Origin: Pseudarthrobacter cellobiosi
Lineage (GTDB): Bacteria > Actinomycetota > Actinomycetes > Actinomycetales > Micrococcaceae
Direction: 5' to 3'
Assembly: GCF_023913755.1 (NCBI RefSeq)
Contig: NZ_JAMXBJ010000050.1
Coordinates: 310,001 to 374,000, forward strand
DNA: 64,000 nt
The notes under the pieces were generated by a model. The model saw only the letters and a list, made by a program, of their open reading frames with translations. It searched no databases and was not told where the DNA came from. This document shows, one piece after another, positions 17,254 through 25,927 of the stretch. Both the position numbers and the translations under genes were made by a program. The stretch's first letter is position 1; each line of letters opens with the position of its first letter.

Positions 17254-18036
17254 TTACAGCTCCTGCCAGTCAGGTTTGTGATCGTACGTGTGCCGGTAGA
17301 AGTCGGCGAGCTTCAGCGACGATGCCGCGGCCTGATCCACCAGGACGGTGGCGTGCGGGTGGAACTGGAGGACCGAGGCCGGGCAGATGGCGGCGACGGG
17401 TCCTTCCACGAAGTCGCGGACGGCCGGTGCCTTCTGTGCCCCGGTAGCGATGAGGACAACGTGCCGGGCCTCGAGAATGGTGCCCAGCCCCTGGGTCACC
17501 ACATGGTGCGGCACCTCTGCCAGGCTGCCAAAGAACCTGGCGTTGTCCCGGCGGGTCTGCTCGATCAGCGTTTTGATGCGGGTCCGGGATGCGAGCGAGG
17601 AACCGGGCTCGTTGAAGCCGATGTGGCCATCCGTACCCACGCCCAGGAGCTGCAGGTCCACGCCGCCCGCTGCCCGCATGGCCTCCTCGTAGGCGGAACA
17701 GGCCGCGGGCAGGTCCGCGGCCGCACCGTCAGGCGTATGGACGTTGCCTTCGGCGATGTTGACCCGACTGGTGAATTCCCGCCGGATGACTTCCCGGTAG
17801 GACTCCGGATGCCCGTGGTCCAGCCCAACGTATTCGTCCAGGGCAAAGGCATGGGCATTGCTGAAGTCCAGCCCATCACGCTGGTGCCGCGCCGCCAGCT
17901 CGTCGTAGACCGGCAGCGGCGATGACCCGGTGGCGAGGCCCAGTACGGCGGTGGGCTTTCGCCGGAGAAGGGCCTCGATGGCATCGGCGACGAGCTGTCC
18001 GATCTGTTTGCTGCCCTGGAGGATGACAACTTCCAT
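17254..18036 (-). CDS. nagB: Glucosamine-6-phosphate deaminase
   Basis: Converts glucosamine 6-phosphate to fructose 6-phosphate and ammonia in amino sugar catabolism. Motifs present are GLATGSSPLPVYDEL (phosphate site), LDEYVGLDHGHPESY with the catalytic Asp, and GVGTDGHIGFNEPGSS. Length 260. An AAGAAAGG ribosome site lies upstream of the ATG. No nagA or NagR is adjacent. Confidence 0.95.
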   Translation of the reverse strand: MEVVILQGSKQIGQLVADAIEALLRRKPTAVLGLATGSSPLPVYDELAARHQRDGLDFSNAHAFALDEYVGLDHGHPESYREVIRREFTSRVNIAEGNVHTPDGAAADLPAACSAYEEAMRAAGGVDLQLLGVGTDGHIGFNEPGSSLASRTRIKTLIEQTRRDNARFFGSLAEVPHHVVTQGLGTILEARHVVLIATGAQKAPAVRDFVEGPVAAICPASVLQFHPHATVLVDQAAASSLKLADFYRHTYDHKPDWQEL

Positions 18037-18066
18037 GTCCGGCCGCCTTTCTTGTGCTTTACCGAA

Positions 18067-19638
18067 TCAGCGGTTGACGGTCAGTTGGGCCAGCAGTTCG
18101 GGTCCGCGGGCATCAAGCCACTTTCCACCCAGCCGAATGCCCGCCCCAAACAGCGCCAGTCCCAGCATCAGGCCGACGGCCAGGTTGGCCCACCCGAACA
18201 TGGCATTCCCCGTGACCAGCTGCGCGATGAGCAGGCCCACCTCGGGCAGGACCAGCAGGCTCAGGACGCCCATACCGGCAAACTGCACCACCAGGGTCTG
18301 CCCTACATTGCCCGGGGGCTTCTTGAACGGGCTGTCCCCGGGCAACGGGACGGCCACCGTGTAGCGTGCCGACACCACGGACGACAAGCCAAGCCCGGTG
18401 AACAGGATGCCCAGGCTCAAGCCCAACTGGCCGGGCAGTTCCGACCAGCTGCCGGTAAAGAAGTACTGGCCCACTGCAAAGATCAGCACCACGGGCAGGG
18501 CAAAAGCCAGGCAGGCCAACGCCCTGCCCAGCCGGTCGTCCACACCGCGGACGCCCGTGGCCACATGCAGCGCGAATGCCGTGCTGTCGTAGGAGACGTC
18601 CGCTGAGATGGACCAGGCCAGCAGGAAGGCAGCCAGCGGTGCAGCCACCGCCAGTACTCCGTAGTCACCGGACTGGCTGCCCTGGAACACCAGCAGGATG
18701 GGGAGCAGCGGGACCACCACCAGGGAACCGGAATAGCGGGGATCGCGCAGCCAGTAGGTCAGCGCCCGCGCTGTTACTGCACCGGCCGGTGTGGCCGGCA
18801 GCAGGTCGAACAGCCCCAGTTTGCCACCCTTGCGGCTCCCGCTGCCGGCGTAGGGCGGGTTGACCAGGGCCCGTTCAAGGAGCAGTTTCCAGCACCAGGA
18901 CAGGACTGCGAGGGTTGCAGCGGCGATCACGAGTTTCAGTGCGGCCGCTCCCGGGCGGCCAACCGCAACATCACCACCGAGGGACCACGCGGCACCAAGT
19001 GGCGTCCAGGACAAGGTGGCAGCCAGCTCCGGCAGGAAACCCGTCGAGGCGGTGATGCCCCTGCCCACGCCAGCGACGATCGGGCCCATCAGGACCAGCG
19101 GGACCATAAATGCGATGGCGCTGACATCCTTGAACCGGCGCGACGACGCCAGGCTGGCGGTGGCGGTGGTGACCACTTTGGACAGGACAATACATGTCAG
19201 AACGCCGACGGCGGCGCCCACCAGTGCGGCAACCGCGGGAAGGGGGCCACGGGCCCAGGTCCACACGGTGGCGAGCGCTGCGAGCGCGGTGGCCAGGCCG
19301 GGGATGCCGATCAGCCCGCCGAGGGCCAGCCCCGTGAGCAGTTGGCGCATGGGGATGGCGGAGGTGGTGAAGCGGGCAGGGTCCAGGGTCAAGTCCGCGG
19401 CGGACGCGACCACCGGAATGAGGCCCCAGCCCAGGAGGGCCGCTGAACCACCAAGCACCACAACCGTCCGGGCCAGTTCGGGGTCTACAGTGCGCAGCAG
19501 GATCAGTGCCACGACCACTAGGCCCACCAGCCCCAGGGCATAGAGACCGCCGAACGCCAGGCCGACGAGCTGCCAGGGGCTGCGGCGAAGGCCGTTCCGC
19601 AGCAAGGTCAGTTTGAGCCTTAGGAGGTGCGCAACCAT
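18067..19638 (-). CDS. ABC transporter permease, multi-spanning
   Basis: Membrane partner of the ATPase encoded upstream. From the ATG at 19638 the protein has 523 residues with about 10-12 hydrophobic segments and short charged loops. This ATG lies inside the last 19 bases of the ATPase gene, so the pair is translationally coupled. The longer frame reaching 19773 reads through the ATPase coding region in another frame and is not credible. No substrate-binding protein is nearby, so export is more likely than import; the substrate is unknown. Confidence 0.82.
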   Translation of the reverse strand: MVAHLLRLKLTLLRNGLRRSPWQLVGLAFGGLYALGLVGLVVVALILLRTVDPELARTVVVLGGSAALLGWGLIPVVASAADLTLDPARFTTSAIPMRQLLTGLALGGLIGIPGLATALAALATVWTWARGPLPAVAALVGAAVGVLTCIVLSKVVTTATASLASSRRFKDVSAIAFMVPLVLMGPIVAGVGRGITASTGFLPELAATLSWTPLGAAWSLGGDVAVGRPGAAALKLVIAAATLAVLSWCWKLLLERALVNPPYAGSGSRKGGKLGLFDLLPATPAGAVTARALTYWLRDPRYSGSLVVVPLLPILLVFQGSQSGDYGVLAVAAPLAAFLLAWSISADVSYDSTAFALHVATGVRGVDDRLGRALACLAFALPVVLIFAVGQYFFTGSWSELPGQLGLSLGILFTGLGLSSVVSARYTVAVPLPGDSPFKKPPGNVGQTLVVQFAGMGVLSLLVLPEVGLLIAQLVTGNAMFGWANLAVGLMLGLALFGAGIRLGGKWLDARGPELLAQLTVNR

Positions 19639-20426
19639 TCCAGGCCTTCCGTGTGGTTTCGTCCGCCGACCAGCTGGACAAACCTTTCTTCCAGCGTTGC
19701 CCCGGCGCGGACTTCGTCCACGGTCCCGGCAGCGAGGAGCCTTCCGGCCGCCACCACGGCGACGTGGTCGCACATGCGCTGGACCAGGTCCATGACGTGG
19801 CTCGAGACCATCACCGTCCCGCCGGAGGCTACATAACTGTCCAGGATGGACCGGATGTTGGCCGCCGAGACGGGATCCACGGACTCGAAGGGTTCATCGA
19901 GCACCAGCAGCCGCGGGGCGTGGATCAGGGCCGAGGCGAGGGCGATCTTTTTTGTCATGCCGGCCGAATAGTCCACCACGAGGGTCCCGGCGTCCTCGTT
20001 CAGGTCCAGGGCGGACAACAGCTCCCCCACGCGGGAGGCCACCACGTCTTTGTCCATGCCACGCAGCAGCCCGGCGTAGGTGACCAGCTGTTCGCCGGTG
20101 AGCCGGTCAAAGAGGCGGACACCGTCAGGGAGGATGCCCATCAGCTTCTTGGCCTCCAGCGGCCGGGCCCAGACGTCCACCCCGTGGACAACGGCTGTCC
20201 CGAAGTCGGGCCGCAGCAGGCCGGTGGCCATGGACAACGTGGTGGTCTTGCCGGCGCCGTTGGGCCCCACGATGCCAAAGAATGAGCCTGCCGGGACGTC
20301 GAGGCTGATGCCGTCCACGGCGATTTTTCCGCCGAAACGCTTGGCGAGGCCGCGGATGGACAAGGCAGGAACGGGCCCGGCGTGCACCACCGGATCAGAG
20401 CGGGGATCAGGATGGGCAGCAGTCAT
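19620..20426 (-). CDS. ABC transporter ATP-binding protein
   Basis: A 268-residue ATPase with Walker A GPNGAGKTTTLSMATG near residues 53-68, signature DYSAGMTKKIALA, a variant of LSGGQ with Ser-Ala-Gly-Met, and Walker B LLVLDEPFESVDP. It belongs to the ABC-2-like exporter ATPases. TAGGCT lies six bases before the ATG. It is encoded just before the multi-spanning permease and shares 19 bases with it. Confidence 0.92.
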   Translation of the reverse strand: MTAAHPDPRSDPVVHAGPVPALSIRGLAKRFGGKIAVDGISLDVPAGSFFGIVGPNGAGKTTTLSMATGLLRPDFGTAVVHGVDVWARPLEAKKLMGILPDGVRLFDRLTGEQLVTYAGLLRGMDKDVVASRVGELLSALDLNEDAGTLVVDYSAGMTKKIALASALIHAPRLLVLDEPFESVDPVSAANIRSILDSYVASGGTVMVSSHVMDLVQRMCDHVAVVAAGRLLAAGTVDEVRAGATLEERFVQLVGGRNHTEGLEWLRTS

Positions 20427-20432
20427 GATGCC

Positions 20433-20438
20433 AGCCTA
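20433..20438 (-). promoter_or_regulatory. -10 hexamer of a leaderless ABC-transporter transcript
   Basis: TAGGCT on the minus strand, six bases before the ATPase ATG. Confidence 0.45.
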
Positions 20439-20497
20439 GACCCAGGGCCCTGCCTAAGGGGTCCTCCCGCAGGAGTAGGCCAAAGGCGTAGGGAAGC

Positions 20498-21595
20498 CTA
20501 GAACGAATGCCGCGGAATGGCCCGTTCGTACTGCGGCGCCCAGGGGAGGTTGTGCCCCAGTTCATACGCCGCCCGGAGCCACCAGTGCGGATCCCGGAGC
20601 GCGGCCCGGGCAATAAACACGCCGTCGGCCTGTCCGGTGGCCACGGCATGCTCGGCCTGGCCTGCGGAAGTCAGCAGGCCCACGGTGCCCGTGAGGACCC
20701 CGGCTTCCCGGCGGATGCGTGCGGAGAACTCCGTCTGGTAGCCCGGACCCGGCCTGATGTCCTGATGGGCCACGGCTCCTCCGCTGGAGACGTCGATAAG
20801 GTCCACCCCGTGCTCCGCCGCCTGGGCGGCCAGCCGGACCGAAGCCTGGACATCGACGCCGCCCGGCGCCCAGTCGGTGGCTGAAATCCGCAGCAGCAGG
20901 GGCATGGATTCGGGGATGACGTTGCGGACGGCATCAACCACGGCGAGCATCAGCCGGTTCCGGCCGGCCTCGTCCCCTCCCCAGGAATCGGTCCGGGTAT
21001 TGATCAGCGGGCTTTGGAACTGGTGCAGGAGGTAGCCGTGCGCGCCATGGATCTCCACGGTGTCGAAGCCGGCGTCCACGGCACGCGCGGCGGCCGCTGC
21101 GAAATCGGCAATGACGTCCTGGATCTGCGCCTCGGTCATCGCGGCGGGTTCGGCAAAGCCGTCGAAGGCCAGCCCTGACGGACCCACCGTGGGCCAGCCG
21201 CCGTCGGACTCCGGGACGCTGCCCCGCTGCCCGGCGAACGGCCAGTAGGCGGACGCTTTCCGGCCGGCGTGGGCCAGCTGGGCGCCGATCTTGGCTTCCG
21301 CGGCACCGTGCCGGTGCACAAAGGACGTGATCCGCTGCCAGGCCTCGGCCTGTTCGTCGTTGTACAGCCCGGCGTCGCGGGGGCTGATCCTGCCGGCCGC
21401 ATTCACGGCGGCCGCCTCGGTGAGGATCAACGCCGCGCCGCCCGCGGCGAAGGAGCCCAGATGCATCAGATGCCAGTCGTTCGGAACCCCCGGGGCGCCG
21501 TCGGGACCGCAGCTGTACTGGCACATGGGTGATACCCAGCCGCGGTGCGTGAGCTCCAGGGAGCGGAGCTTGAGCGGCTGGAACAGGGCCGGCAC
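20498..21595 (-). CDS. Old yellow enzyme family NADH:flavin oxidoreductase (YqjM-like)
   Basis: FMN-dependent ene-reductase. The 365 residues carry the YqjM-class features: PMCQYSC with the redox-sensing Cys that contacts FMN, DWHLMHLGSFAAGGA, QLAHAGRKAS, and the substrate motif IHGAHGYLLHQFQSPL followed by NTRTDSWGG. The physiological substrate is unknown. The GTG start shares a base with the stop of the upstream YbbN-like gene (TAGTG), so the two are cotranscribed. Confidence 0.93.
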   Translation of the reverse strand: MPALFQPLKLRSLELTHRGWVSPMCQYSCGPDGAPGVPNDWHLMHLGSFAAGGAALILTEAAAVNAAGRISPRDAGLYNDEQAEAWQRITSFVHRHGAAEAKIGAQLAHAGRKASAYWPFAGQRGSVPESDGGWPTVGPSGLAFDGFAEPAAMTEAQIQDVIADFAAAAARAVDAGFDTVEIHGAHGYLLHQFQSPLINTRTDSWGGDEAGRNRLMLAVVDAVRNVIPESMPLLLRISATDWAPGGVDVQASVRLAAQAAEHGVDLIDVSSGGAVAHQDIRPGPGYQTEFSARIRREAGVLTGTVGLLTSAGQAEHAVATGQADGVFIARAALRDPHWWLRAAYELGHNLPWAPQYERAIPRHSF

Positions 21596-22602
21596 TAGAA
21601 CAGGACCCGGGCGAGACCTTGGCGTGCCTTGGCAACACGGGGGTCGGACGTGCCCACCACGTCGAAGAGTTCCAGGAGCCGTACGCGGGCGGTCTCCCGT
21701 TCCGGGCCGAAGTTCCGGCCGATGAAGCTGACCACGCGGTTCAGCGCGTCCTCCACGTGGCCGCCGGACACGTCCAGGTCCGCCACGCCCAGCTGGGCGG
21801 CCAGATTGTCAGGTTCGTTAGCGGCGAGGGTACGCAAGGCTTCCGAGTCCTCGGCGGAGAGCGGCTGGAGCCGGGCCATCAGCTCCACCTGGGCCAGGCC
21901 GGCCTTGGCCTCGGCGTCGGCGGGCATTTCCAGCAGGAGCTGGCGGTAGGCCACGGCGGCTGCCTCATAGTCGCCCGCCTCAATGGCGTCGAACGCGGCC
22001 TGGTGCAGCGGCGGAAGAGGTGCTGGTTCAGTCTCTATGGGCGCACTGCCCCCGCCGAGGCTGCCCGTAACGCCGTTGGCGGCCGCGACCTTCAGCAGTT
22101 CATCCAGGAGGGGCCGGATCTGGGCTTCCTCGGCGCCGCCCTGGAAGAGCGGTACGGGCTGGCCCTTGAGGACGGCGACGGCTGTGGGGACGGCCTGGAC
22201 CTGGAAGGCCTGTGCCAGCTGCGGGAACGCTTCGATGTCCGCCGCACCCAAGACCAGGCGGCCGCCGTAGCTGTTGATGACCCGCTCCAGCGAGTCGAGC
22301 ATCGCGGCGGATTCCGGCGAGTACGCGGCCCATAGCGCGAAGACCACCGGAACCTGGGCGGAGAGCTCCACGAGTTCCTGGAAATTGCCTTCGGTGACAG
22401 TGACCCGCAGCGGTGCCGCGCCGTCGTCGGGCGATACCGCACCTGCTTCTGCGCTGGCACCCGCATCCCCGGGAACCGGCGGATTGCCGGGAGCCGCAGG
22501 CGGCGCCTGGCGCTGTTTCAGGGATGAAAGGTCGACGGCGCCACGCAGGTTAAGCAGGCTGGCAGCGGCTGGAGGGACTGGGCGGGAAGCTGGCGAACTC
22601 AT
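21595..22602 (-). CDS. YbbN/CnoX-like protein: thioredoxin fold with TPR tail
   Basis: A 335-residue co-chaperone-like protein. After a Pro/Ala-rich first 90 residues comes a thioredoxin-like domain. The active-site CxxC is replaced by WAAYSPES, so it cannot act as a thiol oxidoreductase there. A C-terminal half of TPR-like helices follows (AAVAYRQLLLEMPADAEAK). The ATG at 22602 is supported by TAGAGT seven bases upstream. The relation to the ene-reductase downstream is only positional. Confidence 0.87.
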   Translation of the reverse strand: MSSPASRPVPPAAASLLNLRGAVDLSSLKQRQAPPAAPGNPPVPGDAGASAEAGAVSPDDGAAPLRVTVTEGNFQELVELSAQVPVVFALWAAYSPESAAMLDSLERVINSYGGRLVLGAADIEAFPQLAQAFQVQAVPTAVAVLKGQPVPLFQGGAEEAQIRPLLDELLKVAAANGVTGSLGGGSAPIETEPAPLPPLHQAAFDAIEAGDYEAAAVAYRQLLLEMPADAEAKAGLAQVELMARLQPLSAEDSEALRTLAANEPDNLAAQLGVADLDVSGGHVEDALNRVVSFIGRNFGPERETARVRLLELFDVVGTSDPRVAKARQGLARVLF

Positions 22603-22609
22603 GCTTTCC

Positions 22610-22615
22610 ACTCTA
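22610..22615 (-). promoter_or_regulatory. -10 hexamer of a leaderless ybbN transcript
   Basis: TAGAGT on the minus strand, seven bases before the ATG at 22602. Same hexamer and spacing as pncB. Confidence 0.5.
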
Positions 22616-22667
22616 GCCACTCCGGCCGCTGCCGGGGGTACTGCATCAGGGACTGGACCCTGCGGAC

Positions 22668-24374
22668 CTATTTGAAGCTTGCGCCTACCAGCCCGCGCGT
22701 TGCGGCCACCAGCTTGATGGGATCAGTAGATCCTGCCGGCGGAACGTAGACCGCCATTGATTCAGCAAAGTTCAGGACCATGCCGGTGGTGGTTTCCTTG
22801 CCGCCGGCGAGCGCCGCGGCGTCGTCGCCGATGGTGAGCTTGTCACCGGAGGCTTTGGGCGTGCCATCAAAGCCGAAGTTGATCCGGCCCAGCACCAGCG
22901 CCCCGCCGTCGGCCGTCCGGAACACCACAGTGCTTTCCGGTACTACCTTGTGGGTGAAGGAGAAGTTGCCGTTTTCGCCGGACTTGACTACCTCGGCCTG
23001 GTAGGAGAGCGTGTCGGCGATGTACGGCGAGGATGCGCCCTCCACCAGCTTGTCCTTGAAGCTCGACTCTGAATTCGTCAGGCGGTCGGCCAGCCCGGCC
23101 AGGGCTTCATCGCCGCTGTACAGCAGGCCGGATTTGTCGTTGGCAGCCAGCGTGTCGGTGCCGTTCCGGCCGATGGCGGGGAACGTAGTTCCCGGCTGCA
23201 GCGGGGTGGTCTCGGTCAGCTTGTAGTTCTCCCGCGGGGAGGGCTGGACCAGGGTGAGCAGCTGCGGGACGACGTTGCCGTCACCCTGCGTAACGGCGAG
23301 GACTGAACGCGGCCAGCTGCGGTCGCTGGTGACCACCGTGGTGAGGAGCTTGGTGGAACGGACGGGCATCCGGGCTTCATAAGTGCCCACCTGGGAACGG
23401 ATCTTGTAGTTCTGCGTACGGACCTCAAGCTCCGTCCCGGCTACGCGCTCTGCGAGCTTGGCTGCGTCCTTTGCGGCGTCACCGGCGTCGGCGGTGCTGG
23501 AGACCTGCTCCAGGATCCTGCGGAACTGGGCGTCCAAGAGGACCGGCGCGGCGCCCTGGGCGGCCTCGGACGACGTGGATTCCGTGGGAGCAGGCGCGGG
23601 CGTGGTGGCCGCGTTGGCGACGGCACCCGTGCCAGCTACCACGAGGGCGGTCACAGCGGCGGTGACAATGCCGCCGGACACCATGCCGAGCCGTGAGGCG
23701 GACCTTGCCTCGGCCTTGGCCCGGGCGCGCCGGGCGAACAGGCTACCCGTGCCGTTGCCTTCGCCGTCCCGCTTGCGTGCGGACAGGACCACCAGGGCAA
23801 TGCCGGCGAGGATCAGCAGGCCACCAATCACCATGAGCGGGATGGCCCACGGGGTGGAGGTGTCATTCGGGAACGTCATGGAGATCGACGACGGTGCGGG
23901 CTTGGTGCCATCGGACGCCAGCAGCAGCGACCATTCGCCGTCAGCGGGGGGCGTCCACGAGTACTCCAGCTCACCGCTCGCGTTCTCAGTGGAAACCCAG
24001 AGATCGGATCCGGACGGATTCGGCGCCGTGGCGTCGCCGTCGGCGTGCTCAACCTGCAGGGATTTGTTGTCCTCGGAAACCCCAGTGATGGTGTTGTGGG
24101 CCGTCGGGCCTACCCAGGCGTCCACGTCGTCAGGCCGGCCGGCCGCGAGCAGGAAGTTGCCGTCGCCTTCGATCTTGATCTTCACCGTTCCGCCCTGCGC
24201 GGTGCGCAGGTTCTGGTCGATGACGGTCAGCGGCGCCTCCGCGGCATTTGCCGGGGCGGAAGCCGTAAAGGTCTCGGAGGGAGCCCAGATTGTCTTCTGG
24301 CCAATACCGGCCAGAAGTGTCAGGAGGCCGAGCAGCACGAGTGCAACTGCAGTCTTGAAGCGCAAAGGAAACAC
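22668..24374 (-). CDS. Actinobacterial membrane protein of unknown function
   Basis: Not recognised with confidence (possibly the DUF8094 group). The 568 residues show an N-terminal membrane anchor (8-25), an extracytoplasmic domain to about residue 175 rich in Asp, Gly and Thr, and a second membrane segment (about 180-202). A basic loop follows (RRARAKAEAR), then a third hydrophobic stretch (about 235-258) ending in a signal-peptidase-like AVANA. A large soluble domain of about 310 residues completes it, starting with an Ala/Pro/Thr linker. The last domain is probably outside the membrane. It is divergent from the AI-2E transporter gene. Confidence 0.75.
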   Translation of the reverse strand: MFPLRFKTAVALVLLGLLTLLAGIGQKTIWAPSETFTASAPANAAEAPLTVIDQNLRTAQGGTVKIKIEGDGNFLLAAGRPDDVDAWVGPTAHNTITGVSEDNKSLQVEHADGDATAPNPSGSDLWVSTENASGELEYSWTPPADGEWSLLLASDGTKPAPSSISMTFPNDTSTPWAIPLMVIGGLLILAGIALVVLSARKRDGEGNGTGSLFARRARAKAEARSASRLGMVSGGIVTAAVTALVVAGTGAVANAATTPAPAPTESTSSEAAQGAAPVLLDAQFRRILEQVSSTADAGDAAKDAAKLAERVAGTELEVRTQNYKIRSQVGTYEARMPVRSTKLLTTVVTSDRSWPRSVLAVTQGDGNVVPQLLTLVQPSPRENYKLTETTPLQPGTTFPAIGRNGTDTLAANDKSGLLYSGDEALAGLADRLTNSESSFKDKLVEGASSPYIADTLSYQAEVVKSGENGNFSFTHKVVPESTVVFRTADGGALVLGRINFGFDGTPKASGDKLTIGDDAAALAGGKETTTGMVLNFAESMAVYVPPAGSTDPIKLVAATRGLVGASFK

Positions 24375-24384
24375 CTATCATTCG

Positions 24385-24430
24385 CGGGGGTTTACTTTCA
24401 ATAGTAACCGTTTTGTTACCAGAACCCCCG
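24385..24430. promoter_or_regulatory. Nested dyad between divergent membrane protein genes
   Basis: An outer inverted repeat CGGGGGTT / AACCCCCG (24385-24392 and 24423-24430) surrounds an inner repeat GTAAC / GTTAC (24404-24408 and 24415-24419). It lies 11 bases from the start of the unknown membrane protein and is the only strong symmetry in the divergent gap. It could be an operator or an RNA hairpin. Confidence 0.45.
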
Positions 24431-24581
24431 ATTGGGCGCCAGCGGAGTCCGGAATCGGCGGCGCCCGGGCGGCCCGGCGGGCGCCCTCGCTCCTGTTGGC
24501 AAGGCTGCTGATAGTGTTTGCGATGATCATCACACCGGCCCGCAAATGCGGCGCCACGCACGGAACAGGCCCCAGAATCCA

Positions 24582-25901
24582 GTGACTGACAAGACGGAAG
24601 AGTCCTCCACGGGACACGAAAATCAACCGGCCGCTGGCGCTTTGGAATCCTCGCCGGACATGCCTGGGACGGCGAAACGACGGGGCTCCGCAGCTGCGGC
24701 CCTGGGCCAGCTTGTGCGTCGCCTGCGCCAGCCGCTGCCGGGCGCCCAGCCCAGGCTCCGGTTTGAGATCCCGCCGGATTACAACCACACGGAAGAACCT
24801 GCCGCCACCGAAGACGGCGGGACTGGCGGGACAGCCGCGCAGTTTGGCCGTCCGGGTCCCCGGATGTCGATGCAACATCCCCTTTACATGGGCTTCATGG
24901 GCACCGTAGGAGTGGGCCTTGCCCTGCTGGTCTACTGGATCGGCTCCAACACCACGCAGCTGCTGCTGTGGATTGTGGCTGCCCTGTTCATTGCCCTTGG
25001 CCTGGAACCCGTGGTCGGCTGGCTGGAGAACCGCCGGATTCCCCGCCCGGTCGGCATTCTTCTGGCCGTCCTGGTCCTGGTGGTGGCTGTGGGAGGGTTC
25101 TTCGCTACCCTCATCCCCACCATCGTGGAACAGGTCACCCAAATTGTGGTGCAGGCACCCACCTGGGTACGGGACTTCATCGACTCTGAGTTCTTCCGCA
25201 ACGTGGATGACCAGTTTGGTGTGCGCGACCGCATCAACGAAGAACTCGACAAGTTCGTCAACAACCCCGAGGCGATGGGCGGGATCTTCGGTGGCGTGGT
25301 TGGCTTCGGTTCCACCCTGGCCAACGGTCTCTTCGGCACGTTGATCGTCCTGGTCCTGAGCCTCTACTTCCTCGCAGCCCTCCCGGCCATGAAGAAGTGG
25401 GGCTACCGGCTGGCGCCGCGGTCTCGCCGGGCCCGGGTTGAAGCCCTCTCCGAGGAGATCACCCGATCCGTCGGCAACTACGTGATCGGGCAGGCCTGCG
25501 TGGCATTGCTCAATGCCACGTTCGCGTTCATCGTGATGTCCATTGTGGGTGTCCCGTACGCCCTCTTGCTGGCCTTCGTTGTGGCACTGCTGGCATTCAT
25601 CCCCTTGGTGGGCGGCATGATCGCCGGCATCGTGGTCCTGCTGGTATCGCTGACGGAGGGCTGGCAGACCGCCGCCGTCTACGGCATCTGCTACTTCGCC
25701 TACCTCCAGTTCGAGGCCTACTTCATCTCGCCGCGCATCATGCAGAAAGCCGTGGCCGTGCCGGGCGCCGTGGCCGTGATCTCGGTCATTGCCGGCGGCA
25801 GCCTGCTCGGAGTCCTGGGCGCGCTGATCGCTATCCCGACGGCGGCGGCCATCCTGCTGCTGGTCAAGGAGATCTACATCGTCCGCCAGGACAAGCACTA
25901 G
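24582..25901 (+). CDS. AI-2E family transporter
   Basis: Integral membrane protein of the AI-2E (PerM/YtqK-like) family, 439 residues. Members transport signals or ions, and the substrate here is unknown. About 75 hydrophilic residues precede the first membrane segment. Typical family stretches follow: LGLEPVVGWLENRRIPRPVG, a soluble loop at about 170-250, and VGNYVIGQACVALLNATFAF, then LIAIPTAAAILLLVKEI at the end. The GTG at 24582 is chosen because upstream codons fall into the divergent control region; no strong ribosome site was seen. Confidence 0.88.
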   Translation: MTDKTEESSTGHENQPAAGALESSPDMPGTAKRRGSAAAALGQLVRRLRQPLPGAQPRLRFEIPPDYNHTEEPAATEDGGTGGTAAQFGRPGPRMSMQHPLYMGFMGTVGVGLALLVYWIGSNTTQLLLWIVAALFIALGLEPVVGWLENRRIPRPVGILLAVLVLVVAVGGFFATLIPTIVEQVTQIVVQAPTWVRDFIDSEFFRNVDDQFGVRDRINEELDKFVNNPEAMGGIFGGVVGFGSTLANGLFGTLIVLVLSLYFLAALPAMKKWGYRLAPRSRRARVEALSEEITRSVGNYVIGQACVALLNATFAFIVMSIVGVPYALLLAFVVALLAFIPLVGGMIAGIVVLLVSLTEGWQTAAVYGICYFAYLQFEAYFISPRIMQKAVAVPGAVAVISVIAGGSLLGVLGALIAIPTAAAILLLVKEIYIVRQDKH

Positions 25902-25927
25902 CGGACAGGCACTAGTAGCGGCAGCCG

